From NCBI GenBank assembly GCA_002633005.1, contig NMRA01000550.1, positions 122,134 to 184,133 on the forward strand: DNA of 62,000 nucleotides, written 5' to 3'. This DNA comes from Phoronis australis. Taxonomy: Eukaryota; Phoronida; Phoronidae. This document shows, in pieces, positions 25,601 to 37,600 of the stretch. A program made the position numbers and the translations under genes. The number at the start of each line of letters is the position of its first letter. Position 1 is the stretch's first letter. Below the pieces are notes generated by a model, which was not told the DNA's origin, ran no database searches, and saw only the letters and a program-made list of their open reading frames with translations.

Positions 25601-28600
25601 ACAGACTGGTATAAAGTCAAATTTTACAGGCTTTCTATTTCCAGAAAATATCTTTATGCAGTCAATTGTTAAAATTATGTAGATATTCGCCAGAATGTAC
25701 AGACTTGTGAGTAAGGTCCAACATGGCCTCGACACTTGTTGTGCAGGTAGAACTGATAATGTGTGAGAGATTTAGAGTTGAAAGAATATTCTTTCAACTG
25801 CTCTGTTCATATTCCTAAATGTTTATCTCAAGTGTTCATCGCACTTTAATCTTTCAGTTACAAATAGGATATGTTGCATGCCCTGTTTGAGTCGATTAAA
25901 TATTACCCACGTTGCAAACTTAGCGGCACTGACAAAAGAGGTGGGTTTTACTTAGGGCAGAATTCAAGGTGTGGTTGCGCTAATTTCCAAGCGTTTCATT
26001 TGAAACTTTTCCTGGTGCAGTTGTTTATGGACGTTCACCTGTAAGGACCACAACTAGCTTGTCACAGACACCACAGACCTTGTGTGATGACTTTCCCAGA
26101 CTAGTGAACTGTCAGATGTGCTGGCCGTTACATAAAACTACATCATTTTTTCTGCTTAGTACCCAGTGAACCCTTATCCTGGACCATGTGCCTTATCCTA
26201 TTAGGGCTCCCCAGGTATAATCCCAGCTATCTGGGTCCTCTTCTTCTGAAGTCTGTCCTTGCTCCAGATCCTGTGGTCTAGCCCTGACTGGACAATAGCG
26301 GAGTTGCAACCGAATCGATTTAACGATTGCGCATGTCCGGAAATTAGGGTGCGCAAAGGCTACTGGGATTGTTGATGGTAAACGGGATGACCGACTGGTT
26401 TGCACGACGTGTAATTTGTGTGCATTAAACTACGCTGCTGTATGTAATTCTGCCGCTATTCGCCCTAATTAGCGCCCATGGCTCAACAAGTGCCCCAACG
26501 CGTTTTCAGACTTTGCTAAAGTAAGCGCCCAGCCCATGAACTACATGCGAAAAATGCCCTTACCTACAGTTCTAACGTCTCCAATTTATCAATTGAAAGA
26601 TCCGACAGCCTGAATTTGTAACGGACCACGAGCCTCACCGTTATGTCCGTATACACTTCAAACTTACGCCGCGATTCAAAAAGAACGCAGAAGTTTTGCT
26701 GCTCTTGCGAGGGATGTGCCCCACTACGCGGGTCTGGACATTGAAAACAGACACAGCGTACTTGTCAAAGAGCGGGATTGCATTGTTTCTTTCCAGTACA
26801 GATCTTCTCCGGCCTCAAACTTCTTTGTGCATGTGAAAACCGTGAATCGAAGACTAATAAAAAAAACTCGACCAGTGTTAGCACGCGACCAAGAAGCGCG
26901 CGCTGCATAATGTACCGACTGTCATCGAAGATTAATCGGGTAACATAGCATCGGCAAATAAATATTGGCACTAATTTCCGAAAGTTTCCAATACCGTAAA
27001 AAGCTTCTGCATTATTTTTAAGAGAAATTATTTAACTAATCATAATTGGTGTTTTTAAGGTCAAAATGACCCACTTCGCACCCTTACACCCCAAATCTTC
27101 CGGGAAATAGCTGTTACACTACGGTCACGCATCCACTCACCCGGCGACTCAATGAGTGACATGTCGGTCTTACCGAAAAAATTCTCGAACGTTTTTAGCA
27201 GATGAGGCCAGCAAGTGCTAAGCCGTAAATATTAAAACACGCTCTGCTTGACTGCTTGACTTATTTTTTTTTGGGATACAATGCACACCTAGATCATTAC
27301 ATTACTCTGGCAAATGAACTCTGACAAGCACACGCACGCTTACTCTCACACACACGCATACAAACTTCAAAACAAACGTCACGTGACAACAACATGTGTT
27401 CCCACAGAGATTTTTCTCGGGTTGCGTGCTACAATCTAGCGTAGATTTGGACTTAATCTGCAGTTAATCCAGACTTCACAAGAACTTAAAAATCTTAGAG
27501 ACGCTATTTGGAAAACTTGAGGAGGATTTCAGGTAATTTGTTGAGTCAAAGCTGTATTCTTATTTAAGAATTCAAGCCCTATCGACGATTGCGAGACCAG
27601 CAGCTACGCATTTGTCGGCAAGATTTCGCCCTGGAACTTCAACAAAATTTTATGAAAAATGATCGTAATTTAACAACGAATTTTGATAGCAATGTACCAC
27701 AATTTTGTAGAAAGTAAATAATAATAATCTGCACGCTTTATCTTAGCGCGTAATGCATATAGTGTGCATACGTTAAGTGAGTCGACCCAGAACAGGTGAT
27801 TGTGCAGAGGCATTATCCTCAAAATTGCTCATGTTGGCTTGGTTCTGGTCAAGCGAAAACAAGTTTTTTTTTCACTACCAACCGCCGTGGAGTATTTGTT
27901 ACTGTTTCTTTGAAGGGAGATATTGTTGGGCAGTTTCTAAGATACGTTTTCTTGCCGCCCTCAAAATGAGCGCTGCACACTTTATGCTACGAAGTCGGAA
28001 AGAATTCACGAAGTCGGCCTTTGCTACCAGCTCTACCGATGTCTCTGACCCATGTTTAACGCAGTTCTTGATCCTTGGGAAACAGGTAGTAACTAAATTT
28101 TTTATTTCGCTAACTGGTATTATAGCATGCCAGGCACACAACACGTATAACCTCCCTGTGGCCGGTTCGCCCCCACGCTTGCCGACGTACTTGTTTACCG
28201 GCTTAACCACAATGCAACATTCTGACCCATTTCCAATATGGCGGCGTTGCAACTCCGCTATTGTCAGCTGTGTGGACAATAGTGCCTGGTGACCACTCCA
28301 GAAAGGTGTCCATTGTTCAAGGTGTAAGGAGTTCAGAGCACTATTACATAAGTGCCAAGAGTGACCCAGCTGGTGGAGAGGTCCTTTCAATGGACCCTTA
28401 CTTTCAGCTGCTTTTGTGGCCCCTTCAAATTGTGGCTAAAAAATTCAAAACTTGTCTTAGAGTGGCTATGCATTTGGTGGGATTTCAATGAAAATTACAT
28501 TTTATTGTGAGCAACACACAGATAGACTGGTTCTCCTTTAATTTATTAATTTATATGTGTTGCATGCAGTTGGTTATGTTTTGTGTCAGGAAATGTGTTT

Positions 28601-31600
28601 GAGAGCCATCAAGCACTTGCAGTGTTGCAGCAGGTTTTTGTTATGTTGTCCCGCGGTGTTGGCGGGATTATCCGTGCTTGACGAGCGATGGATTTGAGCA
28701 TCTCACTTGCTCCTGTCGCTGGGTCATAATTTGTCATTCTCAGGTGTGCAGAACAGGCGTGTCCACTCCGCAGTTGTCTGTCTGGAGAGGTGCAGTTTAC
28801 CCCTGCAACCACTCCTCTGTCCAACTCAAGTACTGTCAGCTGTGTCTATCTGAGGATTATCTGGGATGGCTTTGATTTATTCTCCGGGTGAAAAACACCT
28901 ATGTAAATAGATGAGAAAGAATTTAAATTGCTTGTCAAATGCTGAAATTCTCTCTGTGTGTGTTTACAGACTGGCATATCCCAATAAAGTGTGCTGTTAT
29001 ACCAACACTTTTGGCTGATTTATGACTTGTGAAATTACAAAAATTGACTGATTTTTTATTGAGACATCCCTTTAACATGAAACTTGTTTTAACATAACAG
29101 AAACTTAAAAAAACTTGATTTTTACCATACGTCATAATTTATGTTGGTTATGATTCACACTCGAGAAATTTTTGTGTGAAGTTTTTCAAATGCTTTTGGC
29201 GGGAATTTTTCTTCTCTCTTGACAAATATTCAAAGCACCATTACAGGGTGGCGTTTTCACACATTTGAAAGGAGAGTGGAAAAGATTTGTAGTGGAAGAC
29301 AATGAACTAGTGGCGGAGATAGGTGTCCGCCCTTTTAGGTCGAGTTTTGTTGGATTGTGTGCAAATATTGATGTGTTTCCTTCTTGTGTACAGTACTTCA
29401 GGCTGGTTGCAAGCACATTAGCTTGATCAAATAGAACGAGGAGACTGAGTCTAATTCATAGGTAAACAGGCGCACTATAGGGGCATTCACCTTAGTAAAA
29501 CGGCTGCATTGCTGAGTCGTCAAATGACAAAGATGAAAGGCGTTTTTAACTATTAATGGCTTTAGCATGCCTATCTGGAGTGCTCGTAGGTGCGAGTTCT
29601 GTTCTGGTGCCAAGGGTTAATTTTTGTTGAGTTCCTATTGGGTCAAAGCTTAATCGGGGAGGGGGGGGGGGGACGGGCACACCTGTTGTGACCAGCTGCC
29701 ATCAAAGGGGAATTTGACAAATAGGAATTCTTGGAGTTATGCCCATGATACCTTGGTGTGTTGTCATTATTTCTACATCACAGTGAGCCCCGCGTGCCTT
29801 TCATCACAATGACTCGCTCCATGACTATCCAACTGTCATAGTACAGTTAACAGGACTAAAGCGGCCATAAACCAATGCTCTGTCGAAAAAGAGAACTTTT
29901 ATATTTGATTTGACGACTTACCGCTATAGGTCTTGACTTGGGAAGAGATTTCTGTGTTTGCAAGCAACTCATTGTTCATTATTCTGTCAGACCAGGCTTG
30001 GTGCTCAACATGACATATTGTGAGAGTCCAACTTGTGGAAAGTACTAACAAGCTGCTAGTTCTTTCAAAGCTTTGAAATTGGCTCTAATTTGACAAAGGA
30101 ACAATTTGAGACCAATGGGTAAATGGCCTATGGTAAATCTAAAGTTATTTTGTTTTCTGTTTTCAATATTACTTATATGCTACTTTTGGTAATGGTCTGA
30201 TATAATGCGCCCCGAATTTTGAGAACCAGTTTTCTCCACTGAATAACGGGCATCAAACTGGTTCTCAAAATCCGGACACGTTATGTCAGACTCTTGCCCT
30301 GCTTACTCATTATTCAAACTCAGAAGTGACTTCTCTTACCTTTCCCACTGTCTCTGGTAGTCATAGGAATTTAACGTGTATTTAGGTTCAAGAGTTATGC
30401 TTTCCAACTGACTGAAACTTCACCACGCGGGAATTGTAATGCTGTTGGGAAAGTAACATAGGTTCTTATTATTAAGTAGCTGTAATTAATAATATCCGGT
30501 AGTGTAGGCTAGGGCAATAGTCTGATATAACGTGTCCGTATTTTGAGAACCAGTTTGATGCTCGTTATTCAGTGGAGAAAACTGGTTCTCAATATTCAGG
30601 CACGTTATACCAGCCCATTGCCGTAAGCTGGCAGTACTATTGAAAGATGCCCTGCTTTGGTTTTCCAATTTTGAATCGGCACTTAAATGATTGTTGCTAT
30701 TTTTAATGCTTTTTCAAGCTGGATGGAAAAGTTTGTACGATACTTCCTTGGTTAAGTTCCAAGGTTTAAAAATTGGGCAAAAAATATGCTTGTGATATTA
30801 AAATTTTAAGTTGTTCTAGATTCTGTGCTTGCCTGAATGTGAATAGTATTGGCCACAGCTGGTTTGTTGTTTCTTTGGGTTTTCAACAGTCCAGAATAAT
30901 TGTGTAACACATCTTAGTGAGTGGAAGGTACAAGGAACTAAACATGTCAGTGAATGGCTCCTTGTGTTGATGTGAGCACCTTCTGTTGTGTTGGGATGGC
31001 CTTGTATGTGAAGGGGCTACAGTCCCTGGCTCACACCTGTGTGTAGGGACAATGGCAAGGGTTGCAAACTATGGAGAGGTTATGAGATCAGTTCAAGTCT
31101 TGTACACAGTGACAGGGATTATTGGAGAACTTTCACAATGACAGTTGTAAACACAGGCCTGTTCTCTCTTGATGAGAAGTCCAACTGAGTTTGATCAGCT
31201 GGCCAGGTGATTAGCATTCTTGAATTTGGAACGCTTGTTTTCACTGCTGAGATGAATATATGTATTTAATTAATTTAATCTACAACCATTGATTGAGATC
31301 TGTAGCTTGATTGTATTTATGTAATTAAGATCACTGGATACTATTGTGCTAGTGTTTGAGTTCTGTTTAATGTGCTTTGCAATGACTAGGTCCAGTTAGT
31401 GAATGGGAACTTGAGTTTTTAATTAAACTGTCGCTATGAAAATCCATATTACCAATATTGTGAATTTATTATACAAACTCCATTCACAAGGTAATCATGG
31501 CACATGTGAGCCATTGCTAATCTGCTTACAAACATGCAGATCTAATTGATAGCCGCGCATCTCAACTAAAAGTGCAACTTAGGCAATAATTGATAGTTAT

Positions 31601-34600
31601 AATGTCACCTTGGTCGCGGTGAGCTGTCATCTGGTGTGAAGCACACATTTATTCCTGGTATAAAAGAGGACTGTTGGGATCCCATACAAGTGTTTTCTAC
31701 TGTTGGGGCATACCCTGGTAGCTTTACTATTGTAGATACACTCGGTTTGACAACTGAGTGTAGCATGTAACACTAAAGCACCTCTGTACAAGGGCATGGG
31801 CTCCTATCTATGTAAAAACTATGTCCACTTGATAGGCCACTTCAGATGTCTCAACACGGATACATCACATCTCTCCACTGTTGGCCTGTGCTGGCCTTTC
31901 AGCATTGTTGTACTCTCACACAGTGCATCTAAACTCTGCTGTTCATTGCTTTTGTCCAGCATGTCTGAGGTCTTTAAGCCCAGGGTAGAGTTCAGTAACA
32001 CTAGGACCTCGCTAAAAAGTAGGACTTTGCGAGATATTCCTGTGTATTTTAAATGAGAGTGTTAAAAAGCAAGACTCCATGAGATTTTGGGAGATATTCC
32101 TGTGTATTTTGAACCGGAGCACGCAAGTTTGGCTAGGTTTTAGCGAGGGCCTAGTGTAGGTCCTAAGTTACTGTATTCTCCCTTGTTTTGAGTCATTGTG
32201 GTAAACAGTTTGATTAAGCCATGGCAAGTTTGACTTGGCTGAAATTCCTGAAAACATCACGATGAGTATGAAGTTGAGAGAAAGTCATTTTGTTAAGTTC
32301 ATACGCACTTTTAATGACATTGGCATGGCTTCAGAACTAAGGAAGAGTTCGTTTGCAAAACTGATGAATGCCACTTTATGGGGGTAGTGGCGTTCATCGG
32401 TCTTTGAAAACGATAGTGGAAGTAGAAGTCCTGGGTATTTTCAAATGAATTTATCCCATATTCTTAGTCTCATTCAGATGCAGGCCTTTATCCAGGATTT
32501 CGAAAATAGGGTGTATTCCAGGGCGTCCATGATTCCGACGCGTAACTCCCCACCCCAAAAATCCCCCCAAAACACAGATTTTTTTACCAAAAATTGCATA
32601 GACCAAGGTTTTTACAATGCTATCAACCAAGTGTGAGCATAGCTTTATATATACATTGTATATTTCTTCCTGCTTTGAAAAAAGAGCCACCACTGTAAGT
32701 CTCTATAGGCTTCCTAGTAATCATTACAATGTGTGTGTCCAAACTTGAAAGGTTCCTATTGATAGTGGGCGTCCAAATGATACATTGGGCATCCTTGCAA
32801 GGGCCTCCATATTAGTGCTAGGGCTCCATTTAGACGCCCAGGACCTACTGTGCATAAAGGCCTGTTCAGATGTCCCCCTGCCCAAATGTGTACTATAATT
32901 TCTGCTATTTATATGAACTTATACAATCCTGCTGTGTTCTAACTGTTCTTTGTTGTTTTTTCCACAGAGACCTGAGTAACAACAAACTCAACTCAAGTCA
33001 TGCCTTAATGTTCAGGCACTTACCTCATCTGCAAGAACTGTAAGTTCACTTTGTACACTTTATAGGGATCCAGGGGCTGGTACTTTTGTTTTGAATGGAA
33101 GTTAGAATATTATTGATTTGTTTGGTCTTCCTGGTGACAAAGTTTGCCAAACAGGAATCTAAGTTTGCACCACCCAGGTCAATTGATTTTTAAGTGTTGA
33201 CTGCTTTGTTTTAGTCATTGTAAATTGCTTTATGTCAAGTCTTCTGTTTCAGCACAATGTGTTACACCAAGATTTCACCCTCTGATTTCTGTCTCTCTGT
33301 TTTGTGGGTTTAGTGAAATGTGATTTATCTCATTTCAGAAAATTGGCGTTTAACCGCTTCACAGAAATACCTCTGCTTACATCAAACACAAATCTCACTA
33401 AGCTAGTCCTGTAAGTATTCTCTGATTACTGATAGTCCATGTTTTATTTGTGTGCCAACTTGCTTCCAGAAGTTGGTTTATCCACACAAGTTCACTAACT
33501 GTTTATTTCCACACACACTGTACTCGTTACCTCTGGTCACGTGACTGGTTGGCATGACGACCGCTGATGATCCCAACATGTCAGCCTGCCAGCACAATGC
33601 CTGACCTAACCAGCCCTGGATGGTTCAACTTATCTTGTTAGTCGCTTGGCCATCCCTCGCAAGCGGCATATGAAACCAAGGTGTTCTGGCTTTCTCTGAC
33701 ATTTGCCTCAATCACAGTGGTAACAATTGCCAGCCGTCTTCCCAGGCTTTTTTACCACTTCAAGATGTGCGGGTTGCCTGGCCAGCATTAGGCCCTCTTC
33801 ACAAACACCTCTGACCCTCATTAGGCATGTGGTTTCAACTTGACTGTGATTGGATAATCACCTGCCATTCTAATGGTTGCCTCATTTCTGCATTTTCCTG
33901 ATTATCTTCACTTGGCCCAGCCCGGTAAAAAAAGAGGCGCCACTTTGATAATTGCCATTTGTAACACTTTTTAAATTGTCTCCATTTATGTGTCTCATTT
34001 GTCAGGTAATCCATGCCTGTATCCAATTTGACCAAAGGCTTACAATTGACCAAGGCCAGGTTGAACATAAGGTGGACAGTTATTGACTTAAATTTCCCAG
34101 TTGCCGTCAATTGTCCAGTTGTTGTAGCACTTGAAATATAACTAATGCTGCAGACAATGCCTCGCCTTGCATAGTCTCTCCGTATGTGCCTGTCCACCAG
34201 ATGGCTCTGTCATCCCGGGCAGTCACGGTCGACGCACATCAAAGCCTGCTCACACATCAGATCAAAGCCAGCACCACACCTGTGCAAGTCGATGGCTGGC
34301 ACTGTTCAAGTGCTCCCTAATGCACTACCAGGCTAATGCACATCCTCGTAACTCTACCAGCTGCTGTAGAGTGCATGCACATCCTCGTAACTCTATCAGC
34401 TGCTGTAGAGTGCATTACGGGGACTTGCGGTCCAGCCAGCATTGACCCATCAAGGCTTTCACGCAGTAAACAGTGACCTGAACTCTATGTGTTGGGAAAC
34501 AACAATGGGCATTTTTAGCTCAGTCATCAGATCTGCTCTGAGGCTTCCCATAACTTGATTACTCAGTGGACATTTGTCAGTCAGTCATTCAAGTCTGTAT

Positions 34601-37600
34601 TTCTTAATTACCTCGTGCAGTCCTTGGAATTACATGGCTATATGTGCTATTTACTGCGGCATCTGCATTGGACATCAGCTTACTCAAAGGCTCTTAGTTA
34701 GATGATAACGCAATTTGCTCAGACACTGAAATAGCAGGATATGATCAAAAGATTCTTTGGTGGTCGTGAACAAGTGCGTTTCATTGATTCCGCGATTCTC
34801 CGTGGCGGGAATTGCATGCAGCATTGCACTAGTGTAGTAAGCCGCCGTTTCCATGGCAACGATCTAGGGTGGAATTAAGGTTTGTGTGCACAATTGCAGA
34901 ATCTGTGAAAAAAATGATGTTTTAAATTAGTCGGAGTAATCAAATTGTCATTGTAATACGGCGGAATGAATGGACATTCTGTGGACTAGCATGCTTCGGA
35001 TGAGCAGTGCATTTCTCTACATGAGAACGATCAAACCATGTTTTTTTGGTGGGGGATTTTGTCCTTGTTGCTTTTTGATTGCAAGGGTTTATATGATCAG
35101 AAATGTCCTTTTGCTTGCAATCCTTATAAAATGTTGATCTCATAGTGTCATCTGTACTTTTAATGTTTGTCCAACACAACCAGTTGAGTGTAGCGCTGGT
35201 CACTAACGTGGTTCGTGTTTTCTTCTAGTCATCACAATCGCATCACATTCATCGACAGTGGTCGACTACACTATCTGACCAGACTGAGGGAGCTGGATCT
35301 CAAACATAACCTCATTACCGACTTGCCCAATACTACCTTCCCAGCAGGTTTACCTTTGGAGCACCTGTAAGTACGAATATACCCAACAGTGCGTATGGCT
35401 ACCATACAATATGACTGCTATGTGGTATTGTCGTCCTACAGATTGACTGCCTAGCAATAGGGCCGCCACATAGTAGGACTGCCGTACAGCATGGCTGCTA
35501 CAAAATGTGGTAGCCCAGCAATATGGCCGCCATATAGTATGACGGTCATACAGAATGGCTGCCACTAAGCCTGGCTTCCAAGCTATATGGCCATCACAAT
35601 CTGTGTTGGTTGTTGAACAGTGCTATCAATGTAGAAATGCCATTATCACATATCTTTTATTTACTAGTTGACAGTGATTGAATCATTATTATTAAATTGC
35701 TTATTCAAGTGTTCCATGCACTGTAAGTCGAAACAAATTGGAGTACTCAAAAGAAAGAAAGGCAGTTTACTGGCTTTGCAAGAGTTATGCTGTAACCATT
35801 ATGATCAACATTGTTGACCTTGGAGGCCGTCATGTTGATGGCCTAATAGAAAATTGGGCGATAGTCGAATATTATGTGCCCACATTTTGGGAACCAGTTT
35901 GGTGCCTGCTATTCAGTGGGAAAAAATGGTTCTCAAAATGGGGGCAGGCTGTGACGGGGTCTGCCTGCAGTGTCATTTGGTACACCTGTGGTTGCCACTA
36001 AATACCTTTGAAGCGACATTTATGTCTTCACTGTGACAAATCACCTGGTGCCTCTCTCACACCTGTGGTCAGCGTAAAGTGTTTGTGGGTCACTAACCCT
36101 CTGTTTTGTGAGTGTTGGAGTGGCAGATTCGCTAGCCAGCTGTCCTGTCACTGTTGGTGGTGGGTTGCAGGATGGGGAGGTTTTCATTATGACATTATGG
36201 ATGATGGATTCTTCTTGACAAGAGGGTTAATTGTTAGTGTGTTGATGAACTAATTCTGAGCATTTTGACCACACTTTCTTGCATTTCCAGACTCTCGTTC
36301 TGCTAATTGTGGAAGAAAAAGGTTGCTTGAAGGAAATAAAAAGTAGACCAAATACTTTTAACATTCTGTGTCGTGGATGTGCTAACTGCGCAAATTGTAT
36401 CTCGTGTTTTTAACCATCTTTTGCAGATCTCTGAGCAATAACAAAATTCGTCATGTGACGCGTGACGTCTTCCACAACATCACATCGCTCAAGTCACTAA
36501 AGTTGAACAAGAATCTGTTGACCAGCATTGAGCACAAGCCGTTCTCGCAGTTAGCGTCGCTGAAGACCCTGTAAGTACCGAGGGAAAGATGGGTCTCGTT
36601 TTGACAGAATGCGCTAAAGCCCATGAATGTTTGTTGATCAAACGTGTTGTAACAGGGGTTGCACATTTGTTCATGAATATGGTGATGATTGTAGAGAGTT
36701 GATATACTGAGGTGGCACATTTGATATTTGTAGAGAGTTGATGTACTGCGATGGCATATTTGATATTTGTAGAGAGTTGATGTGCTGAGATGGCATATTG
36801 GATATTTGTAGAGAGTTATGCATACTGAGATGGCACATTTGATATTTGTAGAGAGTTGATATACTGAGGTGGCACATTTGATATTTGTAGAGAGTTGATG
36901 TACTGAGATGGCATATTTGATATTTGTAGAGAGTTGATGTACTGAGATGGCATATTTGATATTTGTAGAGAGTTATGCATACTGAGATGGCACATTTGAT
37001 ATTTGTAGAGAGTTGATGCGTAACCACATTGGCAAGTTGACAGGCATGAACTTTGAGGGACTGTCGAGCCTACAGACATTGAAACTACGTCGTAATAAGT
37101 TGGTGATCAGTCAAGATGCACCGTTCTACGGTCTTGTCAAGCTTCAGTACCTGTAAGTATATATTCACTACTACACTGTTCGCTGACTGTCAGTCATGCA
37201 ACCCACAACAGATTTCCTATTACATAGGCCCTGTCATACCTCGTTGATTGTTGTTTTAACATTTTGTTAGCTTTCCATTGCCTTTTAGTTGGGGGGCTAA
37301 TATTGGGCACTCTGTGCGATATTTTTTATTCAAGCAGTACCATTTTGAAATTGATCTCGGTGTTGGCATTGACTGAGCGACCAGTTTTTCTTACCTCGTC
37401 AACCTGAAGAGTGCATTTCAAATAAATACTGGTGACAGGCTGGTGCAACATTCAGGGGCAAATCCAGGATTTTGAGTTGAGGGGGGGGGCAGGGCAGAGT
37501 ATTAGGCAGGATTTTGACTGTCAAACATTCGCGTCCCCGAACTGCCACTTGGAATCTGGGAGAATTTGGGGGGGGCATGGCCTCCTTGGCCCCCCTCTAA

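Larger units (their letters stand above)
20028..32967 (+). other. LRIG intron 2 (12.9 kb)
   Basis: The longest intron. Most of it is CpG-poor and T/G-rich. It contains a stretch with restored CpG at about 22.08-24.33 kb, a CpG-rich block bounded by inverted repeats (26292-28265), two hairpin elements (30188-30298, 30513-30622), an inverted-repeat element at 31993-32173 and a transposon with an 8-bp target duplication at 32481-32864. A poly-G run lies near 29658-29672. No nested gene is supported. Confidence 0.75.
35367..36426 (+). other. LRIG intron 5
   Basis: A 1.06-kb intron that holds a degenerate minisatellite starting about 25 bases after the donor (35391-35597) and a third copy of the family A foldback MITE (35856-35964). 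Confidence 0.85.

Noticed and set aside
27777-28390. 171-codon (+) and 163-codon (-) open frames as genes
   Set aside because: They overlap on opposite strands in the CpG-rich block, extend across its inverted repeat and show no domain I recognise. I kept the block as a finding but call no gene.
36671-37079. 118- and 87-codon minus-strand frames made of repeats (STLYKYQ...)
   Set aside because: They are translations of the intron 6 minisatellite.
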